Source of the DNA: Polynucleobacter necessarius
GTDB lineage: Bacteria; Pseudomonadota; Gammaproteobacteria; Burkholderiales; Burkholderiaceae
Direction: 5' to 3'
Length of the DNA: 64,000 nucleotides
Assembly (NCBI RefSeq): GCF_900095215.1
Contig: NZ_LT606949.1
Location: 302,284 to 366,283 of the forward strand
The notes beneath the pieces are model-generated. The model had not been told where the DNA came from and ran no database searches. It worked only from the letters and a program-made list of their open reading frames with translations. Shown piece by piece: positions 10,516-19,960 of this stretch. The translations under genes and the position numbers were made by a program. Within the stretch, counting starts at the first letter, position 1. Each line of letters opens with the position of its first letter.

Positions 10516-10879
10516 TGACTGGATTGATGCTCGCAGGCTGTTTTGGTAGTGTAAGCATAAAAGTAGCACCCTTATCTTTTCCGGAACTAAATGCCTGGAG
10601 GGTGCCCCCCATCTCATTGGCCGCAATCGCACTCGCGTGCAAGCCTAAACCATGCCCCAAGGGCTTGGTGGTCAAACCATACCTAAAGAGTTTATTCAGG
10701 ACCTCTGGCTCAATACCGGTGCCGTTATCGGCAACCTCGATCTGGATGCCATCATTCTTATTGTTAAAGCTAGTGATCTTTAGAGTTTTCGGTTCATTGG
10801 CGCTGGCAATGAGCGACTCTTCGGAGTTCATGATGAGATTAAGCAGGATTTGGGTAATTTTGCTGCGATCACCATCACT
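10508..10879 (-). pseudogene. Histidine kinase C-terminal remnant (HATPase domain)
   Basis: Only the ATP-binding end of a sensor kinase remains. The N-box region reads SKITQILLNLIMNSEESL, the G1 box VADNGTGIEPEVLNKLF and the G2 box GHGLGLHASAIAANEMGG, ending at the stop 10508. The frame is closed by TAG at 10880-10882 and the sensor and dimerisation parts are gone. The next sequence is the 3' end of the SRAP gene, so a deletion probably joined the two. Its partner response regulator starts inside its last codons. Confidence 0.8.
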
Positions 10880-10901
10880 CTACTCAGCCTGTCATCGCCT
10901 T

Positions 10902-11523
10902 CTAGGCGATAGTCAGATCCGGAATGGAGTTGAGTTGCAGCAATACCTCCGCCTCTTCTGGGGTGGCATTAAGCCATGCCTTAAACAGTTTGGGGCGCAG
11001 TGGTATTACCGTACGTTTTTCATCTGCAGGCTTGTTCATCCGCTTTATTACAGGATGGATGTCAGCATTCATGGTGAGTATGGAAAATGAAACAATCAGT
11101 TTGCCGGTGTCTGGCTCGGTCCAGGTATCCCAAATTGAGGCAATTGCCATTGGATCGTTATTTGCTTGTTTAATAGCGGTGCGCACTGCTTTATCGGATT
11201 CATAGCAGGGCGCATAAAAGGCGTCAGCTAAAGCTAGCGCGTAATGTCGCTTAATCCATGCGTTTTTATAAGAAGGTTTTTCAGCTACCGTCTCTACTCT
11301 GGCGTTATAGGTCTTTCTGCCAAAAGTCTCTTCTTTTGCCCAGGACGGCAATAAGCCGAAGCGCGCCAAGCCAATCGCAGTGCGACCAGTGTGATGGCTT
11401 TTCAGAAAAATAGTACCTGGATAGGTTGGAAATACATCGTGGGTATTGGATGCTGGCAAATCTAGCTCAAAGTGGGGTTTTCACCCAATCTATATTGGCG
11501 GTGGTCAGATATTGAACACACAT
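10902..11523 (-). pseudogene. SRAP/YedK-like abasic-site protein, frameshifted, catalytic Glu changed
   Basis: This is the SOS-response-associated peptidase family (YedK/HMCES), which crosslinks its Cys2 to abasic sites in single-stranded DNA. The ATG at 11523 gives MCVQYLTTANIDWVKT with Cys2 present. A C4 run (G4 at 11474-11477 on the plus strand) then puts the sequence out of frame; with C3 it would read VKTHFELDLPASN and continue through GLARFGLLPSWAKEE and YNARVETVAEKPSYKNAW. The motif usually read by me as FYEPCYES in this subfamily is FYAPCYES, so the conserved Glu is Ala (GCG). The later His region (NADIHPVIKRMNKP) is kept. The indel could be a read error, but the substitution argues for real decay. 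Confidence 0.78.
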
Positions 11524-11607
11524 GGAATGATTTTACTGTGGCTTATTTCGATTTAATCGATAGCGGCTGGTAATATTGAGGTTAAATTTTAGAAAGATAT
11601 CTTCCTG

Positions 11608-12447
11608 ATGAAAAACTTTACTTCCATGTTTAATCCAGTGATGCTACGTTTTATTGCCGCCGGTGTATTTGCTGGCATGTCCGTGGGCGGAGCCTATGCT
11701 CAATAAAGTGGTTGACCTATTAATAATGCTGCGGCATCTGTTAACGGAACCATCGTTACTAATGACATGGTCGAGCAAGGAATAAAAGCCGTCGTTTCTC
11801 AGGGGCAAAAAGATTCACCAGAATTGCGTAAAGTAGTCATCGAAAAGTACATCGAAGTATTGTTGCTTTCACAGCAAGCTGAAAAAGATGGTTTGGCTAA
11901 TTCTGAAAGAGCGAATACACAGTTAGCGATGATTCGCCAAAATTATTTAGCGGATCCAGAATTATCGACTTATATGTCGAAGAACCCAATTACCGATGCG
12001 GATGTTCAGGCTGAATACAACAAAGAGATCGCCTCTTTGGGTCCTCAAGGCATGATTGTGGAATATAAGGTGAGTGATATTGCTGTAGCTACTGAAGCAG
12101 ATGCTCAAGCAGCATTGGCCCGTATTAAAAAAGGTGAGTCATTTGATAAGGTTGCCAAGAGTGTTTTATTGGCTCCAAATAAAGTACAGGGCGATGCCGT
12201 GGGATGGGTTCAGGCTGGGCAGGTAGGTCTGCAAATAGCTCCCGTACTGACTACGCTTGCGAAGAGGCAAGTATCGCCAGCACCCATTCAGATGCAACAA
12301 GGCTGATCTGATTAAGAAGATAAAAGATCAAGCAAGCCGCCATCATTTGAACAAGCAAAGCAGGCTATTCGCGCTGGTTTGACGCAAAGAAAGCAGTTTG
12401 AGTTTTTAGGGCAAATCGCAAAAGATGCGAAGATTGTTGTTCAGTAA
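11608..12447 (+). pseudogene. Parvulin-type (SurA/PpiC-like) peptidyl-prolyl isomerase, decayed
   Basis: A periplasmic folding chaperone of the parvulin family. A signal peptide runs from ATG 11608 to about AGMSVGGAYAQ, and the next codon is TAA, with a TGA three codons later. The body resumes in the same frame (NNAAASVNGTIVTNDMVEQG, then ELRKVVIEKYIEVLLLSQQA) into the PpiC domain (IVEYKVSDIAVATEADAQAA, ARIKKGESFDKVAKS, GDAVGWVQAGQV). After QQG stop (12303-12305) frame disruptions follow, and the natural end QFEFLGQIAKDAKIVVQ finishes at 12447. At least three lesions are visible. Confidence 0.83.
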
Positions 12448-12470
12448 GCTTCAGCAAGCCTAAAGAGACA

Positions 12471-12493
12471 AGGACCCTACTGGGCCCTTTTTA
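12471..12493 (+). terminator. Terminator after the parvulin remnant
   Basis: AGGACCC (12471-12477), loop TACT, GGGCCCT, with one A-C mismatch, followed by T5. It overlaps the last codon of the convergent folA gene. Confidence 0.6.
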
Positions 12494-12985
12494 TTTGCGA
12501 TCTAGGGTAACAAAGCTAAAATTAATGTCGCCTTCGGAACCTGGGGTTCGCCCTACTTCTTTCCAGGCAAATTCATTGGGTACTTCGAAGAAGGTATCGC
12601 CACCTTCAATATCTAAATCAATTTCAGTGATGTAAAGACGGCCTGCTTTATCAAAGGCTTGTTTAAAGAGTTGCTCGCCGCCAATCACAAAGGCGCGTTC
12701 AAATTCATTCAAACTCCTTAGGGCTTCATCAAGAGATCCCACTAATTCAGCGCCCGTTAATAGGTAGCTCGCGTTACGGCTGACAACAATATTACGGCGT
12801 CCGGGAAGCGGGCGTCCAATGGATTCCCAAGTCTTTCTTCCCATGATCACGGGGTGACCCATGGTGACGCGCTTAAAAAACTGTAAGTCAGCCGATATTT
12901 TCCAGGGAATTTGATTGTCGCGGCCGATGACGTGATTACGAGAACGCGCAACAATCATGGAGATAGCGGGATAGGTTATAATCAC
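12491..12985 (-). CDS. folA: Dihydrofolate reductase
   Basis: A 164-residue NADPH-dependent DHFR producing tetrahydrofolate. Motifs are intact: NHVIGRDNQIPWKISADLQF with the catalytic acidic residue after Ser-Ala, HPVIMGRKTWESIGRPLPGR for NADPH binding, and AFVIGGEQLFKQAF. The ATG at 12985 lies five bases after the thyA stop, so thyA-folA form an operon in the order common in Proteobacteria. The two genes are also functionally linked, because ThyA oxidises the folate that FolA re-reduces. Confidence 0.93.
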   Translation of the reverse strand: MIITYPAISMIVARSRNHVIGRDNQIPWKISADLQFFKRVTMGHPVIMGRKTWESIGRPLPGRRNIVVSRNASYLLTGAELVGSLDEALRSLNEFERAFVIGGEQLFKQAFDKAGRLYITEIDLDIEGGDTFFEVPNEFAWKEVGRTPGSEGDINFSFVTLDRK

Positions 12986-12990
12986 AATTC

Positions 12991-13785
12991 TTAGATAGCT
13001 ACTGGAGCTTTAATGTGGGGATGGGATTCATATCCCACGATTGCGAAATCTTCAAACTCGTAATCAAAAATGGAGTCAGGCTTACGCAAAATATTGAGCT
13101 TCGGTAGTGGGAAGAAATCGCGAGATAGCTGTAGCTCAACTTGCTCCAAATGATTGCTATAAAGATGGCAATCACCGCCGGTCCAAATAAAGTCTCCGAC
13201 TTCTAGATTGCATTGTTGCGCCATCATGTGTGTGAGCAAGGCATAGCTAGCAATATTAAATGGAACGCCTAAGAAGATATCGGCGCTACGTTGATAAAGC
13301 TGGCATGACAACTTGCCATCAGCCACATAAAACTGAAAGAAAGCGTGACATGGCGCTAAAGCCATCCGAGGAATGTCGGCTACGTTCCAGGCAGAAACAA
13401 TAATGCGTCGTGAGTCTGGATTCTTTTTGATGGTCTCAACGACTTCGGAGATTTGATCGATATGCTGACCGTTGGGCGCAGGCCATGATCGCCACTGATA
13501 ACCATAGATCGGTCCCAAATCACCATCTGGTGCCGCCCACTCATTCCAAATAGAAACACCCCGTTCTTTAAGCCAATGATTGTTTGTGCTGCCTTTGAGA
13601 AGCCAGAGCAATTCATAAATAATCGACTTGAGGTGCAATTTTTTAGTAGTCACCATCGGAAAGCCATCGGCCAAATTAAAGCGCATCTGATATCCAAATA
13701 CGGATACTGTGCCAGTTCCAGTTCTGTCGGATTTTTGAACCCCCTTGGCGAGGACTTCCTTCATGAGATCGTGATATTGACGCAT
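12991..13785 (-). CDS. thyA: Thymidylate synthase
   Basis: A 264-residue ThyA, the family's usual length. It methylates dUMP with methylenetetrahydrofolate. The active-site block is intact ([14 protein letters not shown] with the nucleophilic Cys), as are [31 protein letters not shown] and the N-terminal [18 protein letters not shown]. Upstream at 13822 begins the permuted 12.4 kb segment. Removing that segment would place thyA 45 bases after the ferredoxin reductase stop codon on the same strand. Confidence 0.95.
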   Translation of the reverse strand: MRQYHDLMKEVLAKGVQKSDRTGTGTVSVFGYQMRFNLADGFPMVTTKKLHLKSIIYELLWLLKGSTNNHWLKERGVSIWNEWAAPDGDLGPIYGYQWRSWPAPNGQHIDQISEVVETIKKNPDSRRIIVSAWNVADIPRMALAPCHAFFQFYVADGKLSCQLYQRSADIFLGVPFNIASYALLTHMMAQQCNLEVGDFIWTGGDCHLYSNHLEQVELQLSRDFFPLPKLNILRKPDSIFDYEFEDFAIVGYESHPHIKAPVAI

Positions 13786-13821
13786 ATGTATTGGCTAAAA
13801 GTGGTTATGTATTAACGAATT

Positions 13822-14365
13822 ATCGTGTTTGCGGATTAGGACGTAAAGCTTGTTGATTGACCACGGCAGGAGATAACCAAGCACAGCGCCCAAAACGGCA
13901 TCTCCGGGAGTTACAGGTAAATAGCCAATAGCCGAACCAAATAATCCCAGCCATAACATCGAAAAAGTTAAATGATCTGGCAGTAAAAATGTTTCCAAAT
14001 CAATGAAAAAGAGGCTAATAGCAAGCGTGAAGAACAGCGCGTACAACAAGGCAATCAATGTCAAATCAAATTGCCAAGCGCTCCATGCAAAAGCTGCTCC
14101 CGTTAGAAGCTCTACCAAAATATAGCGGGGTGATATGCCATGCCCACAATGAGCGCACTTGCCACGCAAAAAAAGCCATGAGAGAACTGGAATGTTTTCT
14201 TTCCAGCTTAATCTTGACCCACAGCATGGCGCTGTTGAAGCTGGCCACAACAAGCAGTTAAGCGACGCATGGATCTTTCATCACCGCTTTTGGCAGACGA
14301 TGAATCACCACATTCAGCAAACTGCCGATGATGAGACCCCAGATAGTTGCGACAAATATTTCCAT
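13822..14365 (-). pseudogene. pilD: pilD prepilin peptidase, N-terminal two thirds
   Basis: PilD cleaves and N-methylates type IV prepilins in the inner membrane. The ATG at 14365 gives MEIFVATIWGLIIGSLLNVV and HRLPKAVMKDP. A stop and frameshift follow near 14252, and the frame then runs WKENIPVLSWLFLRGKCAHC to ISPRYILVELLTGAAFAWSA. The first catalytic Asp motif FFIDLETFLLPDHLT is intact. The match ends abruptly at LIRKHD (13825-13822), after which unrelated codons reach a stop at 13795. The second Asp motif GGGD is found 12.4 kb away at 26.2 kb. The gene is therefore broken twice. Confidence 0.88.
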
Positions 14366-14573
14366 ATCGCCCCCCTAAAATCTGCTTGTGACGTTGTTTG
14401 GATTAATGAAAAACTTTGCAGTTCCTGACTCTGCAAAACGTTCAATTTAAAATTGCTGCACCACTTCCCTTGCTACATGGAGATAGTGTTGAACGCTGGA
14501 GGTTTTTAAAGAATGGTACTTATTTTGTTGTAAAGAAACCATATCCTTTACTTGGTCAGGAGTCTTATTCGGG

Positions 14574-15155
14574 ATGACAGTCATATCCTCAAATACTGGA
14601 ATTGGTGACCTCACTTTTGCAACCGCCATTTGGCCGTATGCCGATAGAGAGCAAAAGAAATATTTTGGTGTAGCTGCGTATCTGGCAGTCCCCACTGGAA
14701 GCTACAACAGCCAACAAGCTTTTAATACGGGAGAGAGCCGATATCGATCCGACAGTCAAATGGGTTACCAACAACCCATTATTGAAAATTTAAATAGAAT
14801 GATTGCTGTTGATACTATGTGGTTTGGAGGTAATAGCCAATGTGCCGCAGCATGTTTTTCCGCAAACAATACCTCCTTAAATAAAAAACCACTCACAACC
14901 ACGCAACTTGGCCCCCTCTATAAGCTCAATGAAAACTACACTTTTGGTGCCTCTTACTTTTATGTGGCTGGTGGCGCCACTACGATTGGCAACACGTATC
15001 AAAACAATGTCGTGAACACTCAGCGTTTTCTATTGAGTGCATTAGCCTATTACCATGTTGGCAGAATTAGCCTGCAGTACGGGCGCGATATGGAAATCAA
15101 GAATAGCTTGATAGAAACACGACGCCTTGCTGTTCGCTTCACCACTGAGTTTTAA
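14574..15155 (+). pseudogene. Outer-membrane transporter-like protein (phenol MetA-degradation family), N-terminus lost
   Basis: This is the C-terminal ~190 residues of a beta-barrel protein resembling the MetA-pathway phenol degradation/transporter family (DUF-type, PF13557-like). Typical blocks are SNTGIGDLTFATAIWPYADR, KKYFGVAAYLAVPTGSY and LNENYTFGASYFYVAGGA, and it ends with Phe (RRLAVRFTTEF). No signal peptide or N-terminal strands precede it. The 208 bases back to pilD hold only a short unrecognised open stretch from about 14410 (reading KIAAPLPLLHGDSVERWRF, stop at 14577) that I could not assign. It lies opposite in strand to the pilus genes. Confidence 0.65.
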
Positions 15156-15170
15156 AGCCTCTCAGCCTCT

Positions 15171-15759
15171 CTACCGCTGAAGCAATCTCTTTATCGGAGG
15201 CAGTCGGTACATCAGCAATAGAAAAAGCACTGCGCCATAGATTGCGACCGTCCCGTCCCTAAGTCGTTTTTCCCCGCTTTATGCCACCAGTAGTGCAGTA
15301 TCGCCGTGCAAGCAATTAAATAGACAAGCTGATGCAATAAGGTCCAACGCCTTCCCAGCTTTCGTATGGCCCATTGGTTTGATGTCACTGCCAAGGGTAT
15401 CAGTAGCACTAAAGTCAGAAAGCCCATGATTATGAAGGGGCGCTTAATCACATCACCCCACATCAAGTAGACATCTAAATTTTGGTCCAACCAGAACCAA
15501 ACCGAAAAATGAATGCAGGCATAGAAGAAGCAAAGTAGACCTAACATGCGACGCAACTTAATCCAGACACTCATACCTGTTATTAGGCGCAAGGGTGTCA
15601 TAGCAAGCATAAGACATAAAAAGACGAGTGCCTAAGTACCAGTTAACGAGTAATAAACTCAATTGGATTTGCGCCTAACCAATCATCCATACCGAGCCAA
15701 ACCAGGCTGGCCAGAGGTAATAGAGAAAGGGAAAAGATAGATGCCTTCAGAAAAGTCAT
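15171..15759 (-). pseudogene. msrQ: msrQ (yedZ) haem-binding membrane subunit of MsrPQ, decayed
   Basis: MsrQ is the b-type haem inner-membrane protein that delivers electrons to MsrP. The start near 15759 gives MTFLKASIFSLSLLPLASL, then LGANPIEFITR, the family hallmark, followed by TAA. The frame then shifts and continues LAMTPLRLITGMSVWIKLR, RRMLGLLCFFYACIHFSVW with haem-ligand His candidates, and GRRWTLLHQLVYLIACTAIL-HYWW. Another frameshift near 15260 precedes the natural end VAIYGAVLFLLLMYRLPPIK (stop 15171). Its partner msrP is 13 kb away and also dead. In most genomes the two are adjacent. Confidence 0.88.
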
Positions 15760-15829
15760 AAGACATCTTAGAGGATTTTTCCAAGCTGATCCATGCTTCA
15801 GTAAGTTGGCGACAAACAGCTTTTAATAA

Positions 15830-16420
15830 TTACTGATTACTGGCAAATCGATACTTAGCTTGCCAAACATTGAGCACTAGCGATGAATATGTATCCGTTC
15901 CCAGGCTACCATTATACCTAACAAGACCTCTTCCGACATCATTTTTCTCTACATCAAGATAGTGGCGCAAAATAATGCACCCATATCTTAGGTTGGTTTG
16001 CACATCAAATAGAGAGTCTTTCTCAGAGCCAATCAAATCCTTCCAAAATGGCATTACCTGCATTAAGCCTGATGCCACACAGCAATACCAGGATATCTCT
16101 TTGACTAATCGCCAAGAGTTGCGTCAAAAATTTAACGGCGGCACATCGATCAATTCGTTTAAAGATGTTACTCATGCCATTGGTTGGATTAGCCAGCCAT
16201 CTTATTTGCTACGCAACAAAATTCCAGATGATCGTAAGCGTCGAGAGTTGTTAAGAATGATTCATTATGAGGCGACGCGATATCAGTTAGACCCAGATTG
16301 AGTATTGGCGTTAATTGAGGTGGAGAGCGGTTTTAATCGTTTTGCGCTATCGCACGTGGGGGCAGCCAACCCCAGTCAAGGGAATAGCCATACAGGGATG
16401 ATTAAAGTAAAGGCTTTCAT
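15830..16420 (-). pseudogene. Lytic transglycosylase (SLT) with inverted internal segment
   Basis: The minus strand begins at ATG 16420, overlapping the pilC stop by four bases, with a signal peptide MKAFTLIIPVWLFP-stop-LGLA. It ends with the SLT domain C-terminal half (SGLMQVMPFWKDLIGSEKDS, NLRYGCIILRHYLDVEKN, RYNGSLGTDTYSS). The middle (16077-16360) is on the plus strand. There it encodes the preceding part, TQQYQDISLTNRQELRQKF through LALIEVESGFNRFALSHVGA with the catalytic Glu. Flipping it restores LGLA-ATQQYQD and HVGA-SGLMQV exactly. Two further in-frame TGA codons (in the signal peptide and before VLALIEVES) confirm decay. Function: peptidoglycan cleavage in the periplasm. Confidence 0.87.
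16077..16360 (+). other. In-place inversion inside the lytic transglycosylase gene
   Basis: The segment is flanked by TGCC (16073-16076) and GGCA (16361-16364), a perfect 4-base inverted repeat at the two junctions. It reads as the middle of the transglycosylase on the opposite strand to the gene's ends, and re-inversion rebuilds both coding junctions. Confidence 0.85.
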
Positions 16421-17664
16421 GATCCGTATGTGCCGGTAACAACCTGCCCCATCTTAAAGATAGGTAAATACATAGCGACCAAGATAAAATCAATGACGCC
16501 GCCCAAAAAGCAAATCATGAGGGGCTCCATCATTTGTGAAAGCTTTTCAACTGTGGAATCAAATTCTTCTTCAAAGTAGCTGCTAATCGTTTCCAGCATC
16601 TTAGTCATGTTACCGGTTTGCTCCCCTACGGAAATGAGTTGCGAAAATGTTGGTGGAAAGATAGCAATCTCACTTAATAGCTTAGAGAGGGGTTCGCCAG
16701 AAAAAAACACCTCTCTTAGCGGACTGAATTGCATCTTTAATCACTTCATTCTTGGAAGATTCAGCCGTAATGTCTAACGCTTCGATTACTGGCACACCGG
16801 CTCCAGAGAGGTTTCCATACACCATGGCTATTTGAGCGAGAGTGGAATTGAGAATCATCTCTCCAATCAAAGGCAGCTTTAACAGATAAGCATGCCACTT
16901 GTGTCGAAAGGCTAAATTCTTTTGCACAGCCTGCCGCAATAGGTAGACCGCCAGAATAATGAGTACTAGCCATCATAGGGGTCGCGCAAGAAATTACTAA
17001 TACTCATAATAAAGAGTGCATGTGCAGGCAGCTCAGAACCAACGCTGCCAAACATTTCCGCAAAGACAGGCACCACAAATATCATCATGATGCCAACCAC
17101 TACCGTAGCAACCATCAACAAGATTGCCGGATATAACATCGCGGATTGAATGCTTTTGCGAATCTTAATCGTCTTCCGACTACTGAGAACTAGCTTATCC
17201 AGAAAAATATCCAAGAGGCCACTAGACTCGCCAGCCTTCACCATATTGACATAGATAGCATTAAAAATATCTGGATGCTTTACGAAGGATTGGGACAGGC
17301 TTGATCCCGACTCCACATCAACATAGATCTGATTCACAGTCTCTTGAAGCGCGGAATTTTCGACTTGATCTATCACCATGGCTAGAGAAGGCAAGATGGA
17401 AAGTCCCGAACGGAGCATAGTCGCCATCTTTTTGGTCGAGATCATGATTTGGATCAGCTTGACCTTCTTCTTTAACTTGAAAAGCTCTTTCCAATTTCTG
17501 CGCTCTTTGACTTCTTTTTCAGCCTCGCGCAACTTTTTAATCAGTTGCGTAATGATGATGCCGTCAATCTTTAATTTATGAGCAGCTTCATCTCGAGTCA
17601 GCGCATTGACTGTGCCAGAGACATACTGCGTATTGCGCATACCCTTCCAATCAAAATCAGGCAT
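16417..17664 (-). pseudogene. pilC: pilC type IV pilus inner-membrane platform protein, frameshifted
   Basis: PilC is the polytopic platform protein on which the PilB motor acts. The start at 17664 (MPDFDWKGMRNTQYVSG) and the first GSPII_F domain (TKKMATMLRSGLSILPSLAM, VNMVKAGESSGLLDIFLDKL) are intact to about 16980. The reading then passes to other frames: TLAQIAMVYGNLSGAGVPVI with EALDITAESSKNEVIKDAI, then FSQLISVGEQTGNMTKMLET and MMEPLMICFLGGVIDFILV to the stop 16417. At least two frameshifts (near 16960 and 16700) separate three readable blocks. Its end overlaps the transglycosylase start by ATGA. Confidence 0.88.
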
Positions 17665-17693
17665 AGCTATCCTCAGTTAAATACCAGATTGTT

Positions 17694-18876
17694 CTAGTAC
17701 TCCTCTATAGTCAAAATACCGTCGAGCACCATTTGCCTGCCGATTGACTGCATCGGACGAAATTCATCTTCTTCCGCGATCTTCTTGAGACTTCTTCTAT
17801 CCTCAGAAACAATCGCTGCACGCATTGCTTCTGAAATTTTCAGTACTTCATAGATGTCTTGTCGACCTTTGTATCCCGTGTGATTGCATTTTTCACAACC
17901 AGCACCGTGATAAGGCTTGGCTGATTTAGCGTCTTCAGCACTAAAGCCCAAGTGCAGCAAAATGGCTTCGTGATTGCCCGCATGCTCCTGCTTACAAGCC
18001 GGACAAATGCGCCTTGCCAACCTCTGTGCAATCACCAATGTCAAAGCTGCGCCAATTAAGTAGCCTGGAATGCCCATATTGATTAAGCGTACTACCGTAC
18101 TCACAGAATCATGCGCATGGAGTGTAGACAGCACAAGGTGGCCCGTTAGCGCGGCTTTAATGGAAATATCCGCCGTCTCTTTATCGCGAATCTCACCAAC
18201 CAAAATAATTTCTGGATCTTGGCGCAAGAATGAACGTAATGCCGAAGCAAAAGTGAGGCCAATGTCATCCCGAATCTGAACCTGCCATACTCCATCAATC
18301 GTACATTCCACCGGGTCTTCCGCAGTCAAAATATTGACGCCCGGCTTATTTAGGCGCTTTAATGCGCCGTATAAGGTGATCGATTTACCAGATCCAGTAG
18401 GGCCGGTAACCAACACCATGATCGGCACTTTTTGTAAACGCTCAATAAAACTGCCGATAACTTGATCGTTAGAAGCATCACCTTTGATCATCAAACTATT
18501 TGGGCTACTAAATTCAATATTAGTAAACCAAACGCCACCAGGAACTACCTGATTTACAGCGCTGAGCAGTTGATAGTTTGATGCCTGATTTGATTTAAAT
18601 TTTTTGCTGGCATCTAGCATTTGCGAATATTTAGACTTTTGTGCCTTTAGTGCGGCCAATGAAGCTTCTTTCAGCTGCACTTGCTTTTCAATTTGTACGG
18701 CTTTTTGGTATTGATTGGATAAAGTATTGTTAAAGAAATGCTGATATAAAAAAGTGCCGACGATAAAGACGGCCACAACCAATGCGCTGGCAATCATGCC
18801 GACTTTGGATAAGATTTTTTTTACGCTCAATCTGCTTGACTACATCACGATTAGGTAACAAGTTGACGTTATTGAC
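17694..18876 (-). pseudogene. pilN-pilB in-frame chimera
   Basis: The upstream part is PilN, the inner-membrane alignment-complex protein. It has [18 protein letters not shown], a one-base excess in an A8 run near 18823, a membrane segment [20 protein letters not shown], a coiled coil, and [19 protein letters not shown]. At about 18420 the frame passes without a stop from RLQKVPI into [19 protein letters not shown], the Walker A of the PilB extension ATPase. PilB then continues through [43 protein letters not shown], the zinc Cys pairs ([15 protein letters not shown]) and the end. From 18830 down, 378 codons are open. A deletion has removed the PilN end, the PilB N-terminus and whatever lay between (pilO, pilP and pilQ in many genomes). 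It is unlikely to be functional. Confidence 0.85.
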
Positions 18877-19944
18877 GCCAGTAACGTACTTGTAATATCC
18901 AAAAATATCAACCTTACGTACCGCCAGGCCCACTGCCGAGGTAAAGCAGAGACATTTGGCTCCGAGTCAATCACCTCATTGAGGTTGCTTGGAATCTGGA
19001 GATCTGCCAGTGGATAAAAGAGATCGATGTGGTAGCCATCAAGCACTTTACGCATTTGTTGAAGCAGCTCTGATTTATCCCGAATAGGCGAAACCAATAA
19101 AACTTGATCGATCAGTTTTGTTACCCAGTTTGATTTCATATGCTCTGAAGGCCTGCAAAACTTGACCGGCAAAACGATCATACAAACGATCACCCTGCGC
19201 GCCCTCTAATTCACCAGACTCAATTAATAGCCTGTCAGCCTCAGAGATATAGATGTCATAGATAAAGGGGGTGTCATCCGCAACGATCAACACATAGTTT
19301 TCATTTGGGCCAAACTCAATTAAGGCTGTCGTGCTCTGGTTTTTATCTTTTTGAGCCTTTAACGCATTGCGGATTGCAAAGCAACGCACGTCTACTACTA
19401 CTGGATTTAAGCCAGCTCTTGTGGCAATTTGGACGTATTGATTGATTTCTGAAAGCTTGGAAGCCACAAAAAGCAGCTCCATCGTATTTTCAGCAGTATT
19501 GCGACGAATTACCTGCCAGAATATAGAGTACTCTTCGAGCTTTTCCTCTCACTGAAGAATATTGTTCCAAAGTGAATCATATTGAATCGCGCTTTCAATT
19601 TCCTCATCACTCATGAGCGCTCCTAAAAGCATTTATTGATGCCTTAAGCAAATACTACATCAAGCAAGAGGATGTGGTGTGGGTAGACATTAATCCCAAT
19701 TTCATCCGAGTTGCGCAATTGAGCGAGAACTCGGATGGTTGGTTATTGGAGAAGATGGGTTATCAGCAGGTATCTGATAACGCATCATTTGATGACATTC
19801 GCGACTCTCAAGATGACTATGTTCAGAAACTTAGAGGGTTAATTCTGAGTGCGAATTTGGAAACTGCAAACGCCGCTATTTCTATTCCGATTACCAGCGC
19901 CATTGTTCGTACGGTCACGATGCCGCTTGAAATGAATTTTTCAT
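18877..19944 (-). pseudogene. pilM: pilM actin-like pilus protein with inverted N-terminal segment
   Basis: PilM is the cytoplasmic actin-like member of PilMNOP. The minus strand carries the C-terminal two thirds: SDEEIESAIQYDSLWNNILQ-stop-EEKLEEYSIFWQVIRR, LNPVVVDVRCFAIRNALKAQ, DRFAGQVLQAFRAYEIKLG, then KLIDQVLLVSPIRDKSELLQ in a shifted frame, ending about GLAVRKVDIFGYYKY. The N-terminal third (19617-19941) is on the plus strand: VVWVDINPNFIRVAQLSE to AISIPITSAIVRTVTMPLE. An ATG at 19944 on the minus strand, just after pilY1, is probably the old start. The inversion, a TGA and at least two frameshifts are present. Confidence 0.87.
19617..19941 (+). other. In-place inversion of the pilM N-terminal segment
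   Basis: The ~325-base segment encodes PilM residues from about LLKAFIDALSKYYIKQED to TVTMPLEMNF on the strand opposite to the rest of pilM. The left junction is the palindrome TCATGA (19611-19616) and the right one TCATAA (19941-19946). A few bases at the junction do not rejoin in frame, so the breakpoints are known only to within ~6 bases. Confidence 0.78.
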
Positions 19945-19960
19945 AATCTAATTGGCGCGT

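Noticed and set aside
10893..10909. Hairpin ATCGCCT-TCT-AGGCGAT over the SRAP stop
   Set aside because: No T run on either strand, so it is not supported as a terminator.
14406..14577. Open stretch between pilD and the transporter, reading LHGDSVERWRFLKNG
   Set aside because: It looks protein-like but needs a frame change to reach a start and matches no family I know; not called as a gene.
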